From contig CP046865.1 in NCBI GenBank assembly GCA_039640505.1, forward strand, positions 1,789,501 to 1,853,500: DNA of 64,000 nucleotides. The letters are read 5' to 3'. Positions 46,753 to 55,581 of the stretch are shown here, one piece after another. The notes beneath the pieces are model-generated. The model saw nothing but the letters and a program-made list of their open reading frames with translations. It was not told where the DNA came from and searched no databases. Source of the DNA: Rhodobacteraceae bacterium Araon29. Its GTDB lineage: Bacteria; Pseudomonadota; Alphaproteobacteria; Rhodobacterales; Rhodobacteraceae. Numbering within the stretch: the stretch's first letter is position 1; each line of letters starts with the position of its first letter. Made by a program: the position numbers and the translations under genes.

Positions 46753-48009
46753 ATGATCGAGCAAAGCAACTACTGGATGGAAAAGTGTGCCGAAGAATTT
46801 GAGGTGCCAACACTTGGTAAACGCCTGATTGCAGATCTGGTGGTTGTCGGGGGCGGTTATACAGGCTGTGCAGCGGCCCTAGAAGCAGCAAAGCTAGGAT
46901 TAAATGTGATTTTGCTGGAGGCAAAATTTTGCGGTTTCGGCGGATCTGGTCGCAATGTGGGATTGGTAAACGCAGGTTTGTGGTTGCCACCGGATAAGGT
47001 CAAAGAAAAAATGGGCTGCGCACCAGGAGAAAAACTAGTTGATGCGCTGTCGAAAGCCCCCAATCTTGTATTTGAGTTAATTAATGAAAATCAAATCCAA
47101 TGTGATGCAAAGCGAAATGGGACAATACACTGTGCACATAATCAAAAAGGGTTGAGCGACTTAAAGCTGCGCCATGCGCAATGGCAGGAAAGAAACGCAC
47201 CGGTGAGCTTACTCGATCAAAAACAAGTCGCAAAACTTACGGGAACTAAGTCTTATCATGGCGGTTTAATAGACCACAGGGCAGGGATCATACAGCCACT
47301 TGGATATTTGCGCGGTCTCGCGAGGGCAGCCAAAGCCAAAGGTGCAAAAATATTCGAAAACTCTCCAGTTGTTCGGGTAGAACAAGGCAAAGGCTCTTGG
47401 TCAGTGACCACATCAAATGGGGAGGTCGTTGCAAAAACCGTTTTATTTGCGCAAAATGCCTATGCAGAAAAAGGTTTTGGCATGACCCCATCTAAAACTG
47501 CAATCGTGAATTATTTTCAAGCCGTTACTCACAGCTTGCCCGACGATATTTGGGCGGCCATACTGCCGCAGGACCAAGGATGTTGGGATACTGCGCCAAT
47601 TATGACATCAGTGCGAAAAGCCCACAACAATAGATTTGTAATTGGGGCAATGGGCCAACCGGCGGGGTTTGGTCGATATATCCATTTGAGTTGGGCTGAG
47701 AAAAAAATGGCAAAACTGTTTCCTGTATTGAAAACGGCAGGGTTTGAATCCTATTGGAGTGGAAAGATTTCAATGAGTTCAAATTATATTCCCAAAATCT
47801 TGCGTTTGGATAGCAATCTTTACAGTATTTTTGGGTATTCTGGCCGCGGTATTGGGCCAGGAACTTATTTTGGAACACAGTTTGCTCGATATCTTTTGTC
47901 TAATTCCAAACAAACTTTACCTGTCGATATTACGCATTCATACCGAGATCGTTCCAAAGTGATAAAAACCCTTGTTTTTGAGATGGGGGCACGGATTTCA
48001 CATTTGTAA
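46753..48009 (+). CDS. FAD-dependent amine oxidoreductase (DadA/PuuB-like)
   Basis: The 418-residue protein belongs to the DAO family: FAD-binding LVVVGGGYTGCAAALEAA (about residues 29-46), EAKFCGFGGSGRNVGLVN, and a C-terminal GYSGRGIGPGTYFG motif that closes the flavin site. This arrangement is typical of gamma-glutamylputrescine oxidase-like enzymes, which oxidise secondary or polyamine-derived amines. The last codons (MGARISHL) lie next to a recombinase remnant, so the very end may have been altered by an integration event. Confidence 0.88.
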   Translation: MIEQSNYWMEKCAEEFEVPTLGKRLIADLVVVGGGYTGCAAALEAAKLGLNVILLEAKFCGFGGSGRNVGLVNAGLWLPPDKVKEKMGCAPGEKLVDALSKAPNLVFELINENQIQCDAKRNGTIHCAHNQKGLSDLKLRHAQWQERNAPVSLLDQKQVAKLTGTKSYHGGLIDHRAGIIQPLGYLRGLARAAKAKGAKIFENSPVVRVEQGKGSWSVTTSNGEVVAKTVLFAQNAYAEKGFGMTPSKTAIVNYFQAVTHSLPDDIWAAILPQDQGCWDTAPIMTSVRKAHNNRFVIGAMGQPAGFGRYIHLSWAEKKMAKLFPVLKTAGFESYWSGKISMSSNYIPKILRLDSNLYSIFGYSGRGIGPGTYFGTQFARYLLSNSKQTLPVDITHSYRDRSKVIKTLVFEMGARISHL

Positions 48010-48215
48010 AAAAAGGCGCGGCTAAGCGCGAATACGAAGTGTGGCCTTTGATAGAGGCTTACATGGGGCAGGGGATGGAATACTCTGGCACAGCCAGACA
48101 GCTGAACGCGATGGGCATAAAGACGCCCTCGGAACACTTGAGGCACGATAGAAAAACGACCGGCGAGTGGTACGCCAGCACCGTTCTAAACATCGTATTG
48201 AGGAGGAAGAAATGA
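48010..48215 (+). pseudogene. Serine recombinase C-terminal remnant
   Basis: A frame without a start codon reads GAAKREYEVWPLIEAYMG, then GTARQLNAMGIKTP and GEWYASTVLNIVLRRKK before TGA. This matches the end of the Recombinase domain of large serine resolvases (A-R-x-L-N-x-x-G-I-x-T-P ... W-x-x-x-T-V-x-x-I-L). Only about 65 codons remain, and they start right at the end of the preceding oxidase gene. The stop overlaps the ATG of the next gene (ATGA), so that gene came from the same element. Confidence 0.7.
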
Positions 48216-48715
48216 ACAGCCTAAGCGCGATAGAGATACAGAATTTGGAAGAAGAGTTTCGGCTGAGGTACTTACGCTCTATCTGTGACTTAAACCTAAA
48301 CTACGCCCGCCGCCGAAACACGGCGGAAGGCGCCACTAGATTACAGCAGTGGCTTAGGTCAACATTTCAGAAGGATGCCTTTGCTTGGGCGGTGGTGCAC
48401 GCGAAATGTGTCCGGCAGCCTGCAAGCCAGTCTGAGCTGATGGCAATGACAAAAATCAGCCGCCAGAGCATATCTGAAATGATAAAACATTGTTTAGCGG
48501 AGGGATGGGTTGAGGTTTTCTGCGGCGATCGAAAAATAGGAGAAAAAGACGTAAAACATTGTAAAGGATCGTTAAAATACCAAGCTGGCGATGAGCTAAT
48601 GCAGCTTGGCCAGTCTTTTATTGATCGCCACATCGAAACTACCAAGGACACGTTTATGAACTCAAACTGGGACGACTTGATGGCTATTCGTAAGGTAAGG
48701 GCAGCTATCCTCTAG
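48212..48715 (+). CDS. Winged-helix DNA-binding protein (MarR-like fold)
   Basis: This 167-residue protein has a helix-turn-helix in QSELMAMTKISRQSISEMIK (about residues 79-98) followed by a wing-like CLAEGWVEVFCGD, and helical N- and C-terminal parts that could dimerise. It starts at an ATG behind AGGAGG, overlapping the recombinase stop by four bases. The context marks it as part of a former mobile element. Its target is unknown. Confidence 0.68.
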   Translation: MNSLSAIEIQNLEEEFRLRYLRSICDLNLNYARRRNTAEGATRLQQWLRSTFQKDAFAWAVVHAKCVRQPASQSELMAMTKISRQSISEMIKHCLAEGWVEVFCGDRKIGEKDVKHCKGSLKYQAGDELMQLGQSFIDRHIETTKDTFMNSNWDDLMAIRKVRAAIL

Positions 48716-48886
48716 GTTATTTTTTAATTCCGAAGCATGTCAAGCTACCGGCAGTTTACAAGCCGTACAAATGCAAGATAAAAAAAGGAAGGAAAACAGT
48801 TGCAACGTACAAAGCGACAAAAAATCAGTAGTTCTGAAAATGCAAATGGGGATAGTGAAGTTTAAGCGCAGCGTGGGTTTTCCCAT

Positions 48887-49159
48887 GTGGCATCGCGACC
48901 ACCTCTGCAAAGTCTCAAATATATGCGTGAATACGCCGACCGTATTGAGGCTGCGCAAAGCTCAAACTCGATGCGGAGCTCCGATAAGACGTTATACCCC
49001 CAGCAACTTATCCAGCAAATGAGTGCTGATGTGGGGGGTATCACACCGACAGATATACGGGAACTTAGGGCTCAAAGGTTACGGCATATCGACTACTTTG
49101 GATTGGTAAACGAGGGGAGCTTTGACGAGAAGAACCTGGTTGAAGACATGAAAGACTAA
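48887..49159 (+). CDS. Small hypothetical protein
   Basis: A 90-codon frame from a GTG, or 78 codons from an ATG at 48923 (MREYADRIEA). It is hydrophilic and largely helical, with a regular end (DIRELRAQRLRHIDYFGLVN). No family is recognised. It stands in the same small scar as the recombinase remnant and winged-helix gene. Confidence 0.4.
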   Translation: MASRPPLQSLKYMREYADRIEAAQSSNSMRSSDKTLYPQQLIQQMSADVGGITPTDIRELRAQRLRHIDYFGLVNEGSFDEKNLVEDMKD

Positions 49160-49259
49160 TATCTGGCGCCCGTAAAAGGGTGTTTGGAAAAAGAAAAAAG
49201 GAAAATTAAAAACTAAAATTATTTAAATGGTAATCGTCCGGAAGTACATGCTTTAGTCG

Positions 49260-49275
49260 CATAATATATATTATG
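49260..49275. repeat. 16-base AT-rich perfect palindrome before the LuxR gene
   Basis: CATAATATATATTATG is a perfect palindrome, 78 bases before the GTG start of the LuxR gene. It could be a dimeric regulator site. AT-rich palindromes also arise by chance in this AT-rich intergenic stretch. Confidence 0.35.
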
Positions 49276-49352
49276 TTAAAAAAGCTATCTTTTTATCTAG
49301 CTCTAGAAAATTACAGACAAAATTTACTATTCTTTACAGTATGTTGTTTTAA

Positions 49353-50189
49353 GTGATTAGCGTTATTAATTATGACGATAAAAGAACCGGTAGTAATCTA
49401 CAAACCCACAAAGGTTTTAAAGTTTTGAATAGCGATCTAACATCCTACGTCATCGAGATGACGAATTCTCAATCTATCGAACAGCTTTGGGGTATGCACG
49501 TTGAAAAAATGAAATCTTATGGTTTTGATCGTATAATTTATGGGTTTACACATTTTTCTACTCCTAAGGGATTTGGGGATCCTGATGATTTCATTCTTCT
49601 AACCAACCTTAACTCTGAATATGTTGATGTATTTGTTCATGAAGGTCTATTTTTAGATGCTCCCATGACCAATTGGGCCTTTGAAAATGAAGGCGTAAGT
49701 AGTTGGGGTATCGTAGAGGATCTTGTAAAAAAAGGATCGCTTTCAGCAGGTGAATTACGTGCCATTGAGTTTAACAAAAAGCATGGTGCTATATGTGGTT
49801 ATACAATTAGCTTTAAAGCTTTATCAACTCGATCAAGGGGGGCCATTGGGCTTGTGGGTCAACATGGTCTAACGCAAGATGACGTCGATGATATCTGGGC
49901 GCGTCATGGTGAAGAACTGGTTTTGATAAATAATGTCGCACACCTAAAAATACTCTCCCTACCCTACACAACGATGTCGGGTCGTAAATTGACAAAACGG
50001 CAACGTGAAGCTTTGGAATGGGTTGCAGATGGAAAAACCGCCCAGCAAATCGCGTTGCTTATGGGTTTAACCGTGGCGACTGTTGAAAAACATTTACGCC
50101 TTGCGCGAGAGAGCTTGGGGGTTGAAACAACGGCGCAGGCGGTTCTCAAGGCGGCTTTTCAAAATCAAATGTTTGTTGTGGACCGTTAA
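49353..50189 (+). CDS. LuxR-type regulator with autoinducer-binding domain (LuxR solo)
   Basis: The protein has an N-terminal autoinducer-binding domain (YGFDRIIYGFTHF, about residues 56-68; VSSWGI) and a C-terminal GerE-type helix-turn-helix (LTKRQREALEWVADGKTAQQ, then TVATVEKHLRLARESL). Such proteins bind acyl-homoserine lactones or other small molecules and then act on DNA. No luxI-type synthase lies in the window, so it is a solo here. The start is uncertain: GTG 49353 gives 278 residues, TTG 49425 has an AAAGG site, and ATG 49458 gives a more usual 243. Confidence 0.87.
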   Translation: MISVINYDDKRTGSNLQTHKGFKVLNSDLTSYVIEMTNSQSIEQLWGMHVEKMKSYGFDRIIYGFTHFSTPKGFGDPDDFILLTNLNSEYVDVFVHEGLFLDAPMTNWAFENEGVSSWGIVEDLVKKGSLSAGELRAIEFNKKHGAICGYTISFKALSTRSRGAIGLVGQHGLTQDDVDDIWARHGEELVLINNVAHLKILSLPYTTMSGRKLTKRQREALEWVADGKTAQQIALLMGLTVATVEKHLRLARESLGVETTAQAVLKAAFQNQMFVVDR

Positions 50190-50690
50190 ACCACTTTTAA
50201 CGGCACAATATCTAAGATTATTGCATTTTTCAACTAAAAATAAGATAGTTATTTAGGATATGGTAATAAAACACTATAGGATTTTTTATCTAAAAGGCTC
50301 ATCTATTTTCCTGAGAAATTATCATAAGAGCTTATCAAAAGTAGGGAAATCCATACTTTCAAATAACTTAGTAAAGAGCCATCATGTTAATTGTCTGTGA
50401 GTAGTGGCTTTGGCCATATGGACTTAAGAAATGCTCTGTACGGCGATTTTCTGTGATCTGAGTGTTTCCCCGCAAGGGACTGCCAGCTTATCGGTTTATA
50501 GTCGATCGATAAGCTGGTCTACCCAACTTATTTAACATTAAAATCAATCTTCCTCAGCTTTTCATTTGGATAATTTAGCAATGCTGGTTGGATAAAATGG
50601 GGGCGACAGGAGCTTAGGCATTTCTAATACTCCTTCATCGTTTTTCAATGAGCTGGGCCTAAAAGCCAGTAGCTTATTCCAAAAGAATAT
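50190..50690. other. Intergenic stretch between two convergent genes
   Basis: About 500 AT-rich bases between the ends of the LuxR gene and the esterase gene. Apart from the 11-base inverted repeat at 50483-50517, I see no gene, RNA or repeat. Confidence 0.5.
50483..50517. repeat. 11-base perfect inverted repeat
   Basis: CCAGCTTATCG and CGATAAGCTGG are separated by 13 bases. No T run follows on either side, so it is not a standard terminator. It could be a hairpin in a transcript 3' end or a protein-binding site. Confidence 0.5.
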
Positions 50691-51485
50691 TTATTTGAGT
50701 ACTTTAGAAAACAACACATCCACTGGAGTCTGCCCTTTAGGCAAAGCTGGCAGACCATTTCGTTTGGGTATCCCGTATAATTCACAATCTAAACCACGAT
50801 TAATGCAGCCTTCCTGCAAAAGTTTTGAACCGCTAGGATGATGAACTTCATCTTTCAGCCCTGATCGTGACCAAATAACCATTGGTGGATCATCTTTGTC
50901 GATGAGCGAAACAATCTGCGGGGTAGAAAGAGCAGGATGACCTGTCGGTAATAAGCCAATAATATTATCATCCAATGCTAAGCCTATAACCTCGGCAATA
51001 GTAGCACCCGCAGATGAGCCAGAGATCATAATCTTGTTCGGATCGATACCGTATTTTTCTGCGTTTTTTCTTAGATAGATTATAGCTTCATGTGCTGCTT
51101 TGATTACTGTTTCATAATATTCTAAAGGAGCATGTTTATTTTCTTTTGCACCATAAGGTTTATCATACCCCAGTTGATGTATGAACGGATAATTTGCAGA
51201 AACTAACACAACGCCCAAATCAGGAACTTGGTTATAAATTTCTTTGTTGTGAACTTTTTTCTTATCGCCGCCCTTGAAACCTCCACCATGAAAATACACC
51301 AACACAGGTGCAGGGTCCTGGGAATCAGTTAGCCAGATATCCATAACCGAACGTTCGTATTTATCGCTGTAGCGAACATCTTTGAATGTAGGTTTCGATA
51401 ATACACCTGCTTCAGCATTTGTGCGCACAGCAGTCCCGCACGAAACAATTAAAAGAACACTTAGAACGACAAATATCTTTCTCAT
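50691..51485 (-). CDS. Lipoprotein alpha/beta-hydrolase (carboxylesterase-like)
   Basis: The 264-residue protein starts with a lipoprotein signal (MRKIFVVLSVLLIVSC), so it should be membrane-anchored in the periplasm. It has the oxyanion motif YFHGGGFKGGD (about residue 65), the nucleophile elbow SGSSAGAT (about residue 156) and a candidate acid/histidine pair in LKDEVHHP. This layout matches small BD-FAE/kynurenine formamidase-like esterases. The substrate is unknown. It stands alone. Confidence 0.82.
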   Translation of the reverse strand: MRKIFVVLSVLLIVSCGTAVRTNAEAGVLSKPTFKDVRYSDKYERSVMDIWLTDSQDPAPVLVYFHGGGFKGGDKKKVHNKEIYNQVPDLGVVLVSANYPFIHQLGYDKPYGAKENKHAPLEYYETVIKAAHEAIIYLRKNAEKYGIDPNKIMISGSSAGATIAEVIGLALDDNIIGLLPTGHPALSTPQIVSLIDKDDPPMVIWSRSGLKDEVHHPSGSKLLQEGCINRGLDCELYGIPKRNGLPALPKGQTPVDVLFSKVLK

Positions 51486-51553
51486 TTTGAAAATCTAACC
51501 TTTCACATACCTTGGTAAATTTTCCATTTTGAATATGGTAATTCTACGTAACA

Positions 51554-51599
51554 AAATTATAAAAGTATAAAAATTACTACTTTTATACTTTTATAATTT
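51554..51599. terminator. 19-base perfect AT-rich inverted repeat after tsf
   Basis: AAATTATAAAAGTATAAAA and its exact reverse complement flank an eight-base loop (ATTACTAC). It lies about 90 bases beyond the tsf stop and just upstream of the esterase gene on the same strand. It can form a long but AT-only hairpin. It may end the rpsB-tsf transcript, or be a regulator site for the esterase gene. Confidence 0.55.
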
Positions 51600-51689
51600 G
51601 GAACGCCCTACTTTTTCAATTTCTGAGTGCAATGCACCGTCAAAGTAGTTTTGAAGTCAGGTTCTGCTCTGCTGTTTATTCTAACCTAG

Positions 51690-52565
51690 CTAACTTTGTG
51701 CCACCTTGGCCACTTCAGAGGCAAAGTCCTCTTCTTTTTTCTCTATACCCTCTCCAACTTCGAGGCGTACAAATCCACAAATTTCCACCCCTGCTTCTTT
51801 TGCAGCCTGAGCAACAGTTAAATCAGGATTGATAACAAAGGCTTGACCAACAAGCGTCACTTCTCCCAAGAATTTTTTCACTCGGCCAACGATCATTTTT
51901 TCAATCACCGCCTCTGGTTTGCCAGATTCGCGTGCTTGCTCGGTAAGAATATTTTTCTCGCGTTCAAGAACGTTTGGGTCCAAGTCAGCTTCCGTAAGCG
52001 ACTGAGGATTTGCCGCTGCAATATGCATCGCAACCTGTTTTCCAAACTCAGGGCTTGATCCTTTCAGCGCCACCAGCACGCCTATTTTTCCCATGCCTGG
52101 CGCCGCTGCATTATGAACATAAGAATGCACTTCATCACCCTGAACCTTAGTCATTCTGCGCAAAGACATATTTTCGCCGATTGTGGCTATTTTAGCTGTC
52201 AACGTATCTGCAACAGATTTTCCATTAACTTCAGTAGTACTCAGAGCCTCTACTGTTTCCACCCCAAGCGCTGCTTGCGCAAATGAAGAAACCATATCTT
52301 GAAATTCTGAGTTTTTAGCGACAAAATCTGTTTCTGAGTTCACTTCGACTGCAACGCCTTCACCATCTGAAACAGCGACGGCAACCAAGCCTTCGGCGGC
52401 GACGCGCCCTGATTTTTTGGCGGCTTTGGCTAGTCCCTTTGTGCGTAGCCAGTCAATAGCGGCTTCAAAATCACCATCTGTTTCTATAAGTGCTTTTTTT
52501 GCGTCCATCATACCTGCGCCCGTTGTTTCGCGCAGTTCTTTGACCATAGATGCTGTGATCGCCAT
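51690..52565 (-). CDS. tsf: Translation elongation factor Ts
   Basis: EF-Ts recharges EF-Tu with GTP. The 291-residue protein has the N-terminal UBA-like helix region ([19 protein letters not shown]), the EF-Tu contact TDFVAKN (about residues 80-86) and [12 protein letters not shown]-type core patterns. It follows rpsB with a 79-base gap, the usual order. Confidence 0.97.
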   Translation of the reverse strand: MAITASMVKELRETTGAGMMDAKKALIETDGDFEAAIDWLRTKGLAKAAKKSGRVAAEGLVAVAVSDGEGVAVEVNSETDFVAKNSEFQDMVSSFAQAALGVETVEALSTTEVNGKSVADTLTAKIATIGENMSLRRMTKVQGDEVHSYVHNAAAPGMGKIGVLVALKGSSPEFGKQVAMHIAAANPQSLTEADLDPNVLEREKNILTEQARESGKPEAVIEKMIVGRVKKFLGEVTLVGQAFVINPDLTVAQAAKEAGVEICGFVRLEVGEGIEKKEEDFASEVAKVAQS

Positions 52566-52644
52566 TTTAGGCTCTCCTCGTTTCTTTAATCCAACACGAG
52601 CGCGGGTGTCCCCGCGCTCAAATTTTTAATCCGTGTCCCAGATA

Positions 52645-53454
52645 TTAAGCCTCTGCGGGCGCTTGCTCGGCATCAGGTTCAGCAGCGACGGGCTCTTCCG
52701 TTTCGGCGACAGCTTCCTCTGCTGGGGCTTCTTCAAGCTCACCTAGGTCAACACCTGCAGCCCCAAGCTGTGCAGACATTCCATCCAGAGCTGCCCGGCT
52801 TGCCAGATCGCAATAAAGTGCAATAGCGCGTGCAGCATCATCATTACCCGGAATAATGTAATCAACACCACTAGGAGGGCAATTTGTATCAACCACCGCA
52901 ATCACTGGAATGCCAAGTTTGTTTGCTTCTGCAATTGCAAGTGCTTCTTTTTTTACGTCTATTACAAATAATAGATCCGGCACGCCGCCCATTTCGCGAA
53001 TGCCGCCTAATGATGCTTGTAATTTGGCTTGCTCCCGCTCCATTCCCAACCGTTCCTTTTTGGTCAGGCCGTCGCCGCCAGTTGTCATCTGTTCTTCAAT
53101 AACGGTAAGGCGGTTAATGGATTGAGAAACTGTTTGCCAGTTTGTAAGTGTGCCGCCCAACCATCTGTGGTTCATGTAATATTGCGCACATTTTTCAGCT
53201 GCTTCAGCAACTGGCCCAGCCGCTTGGCGTTTTGTGCCTACAAATAAAATTCGGCCGCCTTTGGCAACAGTTTCGCGAACTACATTCAGCGCTGCGTCAA
53301 GCATCGGAACCGTCTGTGTGAGGTCCATAATGTGGATGCCATTGCGAGAACCATAGATGAACTCAGCCATCTTTGGGTTCCATCTTTGGGTTTGGTGACC
53401 AAAGTGCACGCCAGCTTCTAGCAACTGACGCATGGTAAACTCTGGAAGAGCCAT
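52645..53454 (-). CDS. rpsB: 30S ribosomal protein S2
   Basis: S2 is a structural protein of the small ribosomal subunit. The protein begins [20 protein letters not shown], with the S2 signatures [10 protein letters not shown] and [14 protein letters not shown], and ends with an acidic, alanine-rich tail of about 35 residues, as in other Rhodobacteraceae. The frame is open further upstream to 53586, but the ATG at 53454 matches the family and has a GGAAAAAG site. Confidence 0.97.
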   Translation of the reverse strand: MALPEFTMRQLLEAGVHFGHQTQRWNPKMAEFIYGSRNGIHIMDLTQTVPMLDAALNVVRETVAKGGRILFVGTKRQAAGPVAEAAEKCAQYYMNHRWLGGTLTNWQTVSQSINRLTVIEEQMTTGGDGLTKKERLGMEREQAKLQASLGGIREMGGVPDLLFVIDVKKEALAIAEANKLGIPVIAVVDTNCPPSGVDYIIPGNDDAARAIALYCDLASRAALDGMSAQLGAAGVDLGELEEAPAEEAVAETEEPVAAEPDAEQAPAEA

Positions 53455-53481
53455 GTCTTTTTCCTTTCCGGTTTTCGCCTT

Positions 53482-53555
53482 GACGGGGGAGTATGAGCTA
53501 TTGCTCCAACCGGAGGACGCCTGGGGATTTCTGTCCCAAATGCCCGAACCCCGTC
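53482..53555 (-). promoter_or_regulatory. Structured 5' leader of rpsB
   Basis: On the minus strand GACGGGG (53555-53549) pairs with CCCCGTC (53488-53482), enclosing a GAGC-AATA-GCTC hairpin (53506-53495) and a second weak TGGGA/TCCCA hairpin. This lies about 27 bases before the rpsB start. It would suit autoregulation by S2, which is known for rpsB-tsf in other bacteria. The pairing is seen; the control is inferred. Confidence 0.5.
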
Positions 53556-53633
53556 TGCGGATTTCGATAGCTGCGTATACTGCCACTATTTTGGTGACGC
53601 AAGCGAAAAATACCGATGCAGTGGTTCATTAAT

Positions 53634-54779
53634 TTAGGCCAAAAGGGTACGCTCTAGGAACCACCAACCACCAATGGACGCTATCAAAAGTGAAGCTGGA
53701 ATTGAAACCCTTGCTCGGAACCATTGTTTTTTCCCAAACCAGTATCCGATTAGAATAAAAGCTATCAAAATTACACTCAGTTGCCCTAATTCAACACCTA
53801 TATTGAAGCCAATTAAAGCGGGAATAAATTGAGTTTGTGGTAGGCCAAAGGCAGAAAGTACACTGGCAAATCCCAATCCGTGTAATAAACCAAAGGCAAA
53901 TATCACCACAGGCCTCCACTTTGAAAGGCGTTGTGAAAATAGGTTTTCAACGGCAACAAAAACTATTGAGGCTGCAATAAGGGGCTCTACCAAGGTTGCT
54001 GGAACGCTTACAAGTCCAAGCGCCGCGGCTGTTAATGTTACTGTATGTGCAAGTGTAAAAGAAGTGATTTGCCAGAGTAAAACCGATAATTTCAAACTTA
54101 GGAAATAAAGTCCCAAGACAAAAAGCACATGATCCAAGCCCTTTGGCACGATATGATCAAAGCCAACTGGAATATACTCGACAAATATGAGCCACCCAGA
54201 CTTTGGCGGTTGTGAATTATCGCCTATGGGTAGGCTTGTTTGACCAGATTGCAGATATTCTGTTACACCATTTTCGATACCCTGCTGACGTAGAATGATC
54301 GCGCCCAGTGTTTTGTCCCAAGAAAAAACAATCGGTTTTAAATCAGGCCTTGATGCCGTGAAAGAGGCATAGCTAAATCGCGGCAGCTCGATATCGCCGA
54401 TGGGATCTGTACGTATCTCTTTTAGGCTTAGTTCGAAATCAGAATTGGCATCAGCATAACGAAGATGTATTTTCTTTACCAAGACTGGCCAATATTGGCG
54501 AAAGACTATCTCAAGTTGCTTTGGTTCGAGCAACCTCAACCGGTCATATTCCTGTTCATTTTCAGCGCCACTTGTATCTGCAACCGTTTGCAAGTCGATC
54601 TGTGCAAGCAAGGCCTCTGCTGTAAGCCTCATTTCGACATTGATAGACTTGCGATCCAACGTGATATCAGCGATGCTGGGCAAAACCTCATGGGATTGAG
54701 CTATAAAGGCCGGTACCAGCCCAAAAGACAAAGTTAAAATAGTAATGTTAAATATCTGTTTTAGATACGCCATTCGCAT
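53634..54779 (-). CDS. HupE/UreJ family membrane protein
   Basis: The 381-residue protein has an N-terminal signal, a periplasmic domain of about 180 residues and about six membrane spans with the HupE/UreJ_2 motifs GFDHIVPKGLDHVLFVLGLY (about residue 208), SFTLAHTVTLT and GLLHGLGFASVL. HupE/UreJ proteins are linked to nickel or cobalt uptake. The conserved histidines in these motifs are all present. It is divergent from a DUF4198 gene and overlaps its start by about 30 bases. MAYL at 54773 is an alternative start. Confidence 0.83.
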   Translation of the reverse strand: MRMAYLKQIFNITILTLSFGLVPAFIAQSHEVLPSIADITLDRKSINVEMRLTAEALLAQIDLQTVADTSGAENEQEYDRLRLLEPKQLEIVFRQYWPVLVKKIHLRYADANSDFELSLKEIRTDPIGDIELPRFSYASFTASRPDLKPIVFSWDKTLGAIILRQQGIENGVTEYLQSGQTSLPIGDNSQPPKSGWLIFVEYIPVGFDHIVPKGLDHVLFVLGLYFLSLKLSVLLWQITSFTLAHTVTLTAAALGLVSVPATLVEPLIAASIVFVAVENLFSQRLSKWRPVVIFAFGLLHGLGFASVLSAFGLPQTQFIPALIGFNIGVELGQLSVILIAFILIGYWFGKKQWFRARVSIPASLLIASIGGWWFLERTLLA

Positions 54780-55581
54780 TTTTGCATTCGTCCTTTACAC
54801 TATTTTTATTCCAAACTTTTCCCATGCCCATGAATTGTGGTTGGATACAAAGAGTTTTCAACCTCAAATCGGCGATACGGTTGCGATCGAACTTCGAAAT
54901 GGTCAAAATTTCAAGGGCATAAATCTTTCTTATTTCAAAAATAGAATTGAGAGCTTTTTCTGGGAGCAGAATGGTACGTCAACGAACGTAACTTCACGCT
55001 CTGGGGACGTACCAGCGATGAAGACCCCTGCCCTAGAAAATGGTTTGATGGTGGTAGTTTATCAATCCAGCAGCAGTACACTTAGCTATAAGGACTGGGA
55101 AAAATTTGACAATTTTATCAGGCATAAAAATCTAGGCCTTATTGAGCAAGCCCATGAAAGTCGTGGCTTACCAAAGACAAACTTTAAAGAAAGTTACAAA
55201 CGGTTTAGCAAAGCCCTAATTGGAATAGGAAGTAGCAAAGGGCAGGATCGATCATTTCATCTTGAAACTGAGTTCATTGTACTTACTAATCCCTATTCAG
55301 AGGACACTTCACGCGGAATTGAAGTACTTCTTTTGTATCAAAACAAGCCAAGAATAAATGCACAAATTGAAGTATTTCAGCGTTCTGTGTCTGGGGAGGT
55401 TTTAGTTTTTTATCTCAAAACTGACGCGTTAGGCAAAGCCGTTATAGATGTCCTGCCGGGGCATGACTATCTTTTGGACGCCGTTGTATTAAGAATTCCT
55501 GAGGGCAGTAATGACAAAAAAGCTGGAGCTGTTTGGGAAAGCCTTTGGGCCGCCACAACCTTTTCGGTTCCCATTAAATGA
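54745..55581 (+). CDS. Secreted DUF4198 family protein
   Basis: The 278-residue protein has an N-terminal signal sequence ending near SHAHELWLD, where the His-Glu-Leu-Trp start of the mature part is typical of DUF4198. Proteins of this family accompany nickel or cobalt transporters (NikK-like). The late carboxypeptidase-like repeat (PRINAQIEVFQR, GKAVIDVLPGHDYLLDAV) fits the family. It is head-to-head with the HupE/UreJ gene and coupled to psuK by an ATGA overlap. Confidence 0.72.
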   Translation: MLNICFRYAIRIFAFVLYTIFIPNFSHAHELWLDTKSFQPQIGDTVAIELRNGQNFKGINLSYFKNRIESFFWEQNGTSTNVTSRSGDVPAMKTPALENGLMVVVYQSSSSTLSYKDWEKFDNFIRHKNLGLIEQAHESRGLPKTNFKESYKRFSKALIGIGSSKGQDRSFHLETEFIVLTNPYSEDTSRGIEVLLLYQNKPRINAQIEVFQRSVSGEVLVFYLKTDALGKAVIDVLPGHDYLLDAVVLRIPEGSNDKKAGAVWESLWAATTFSVPIK

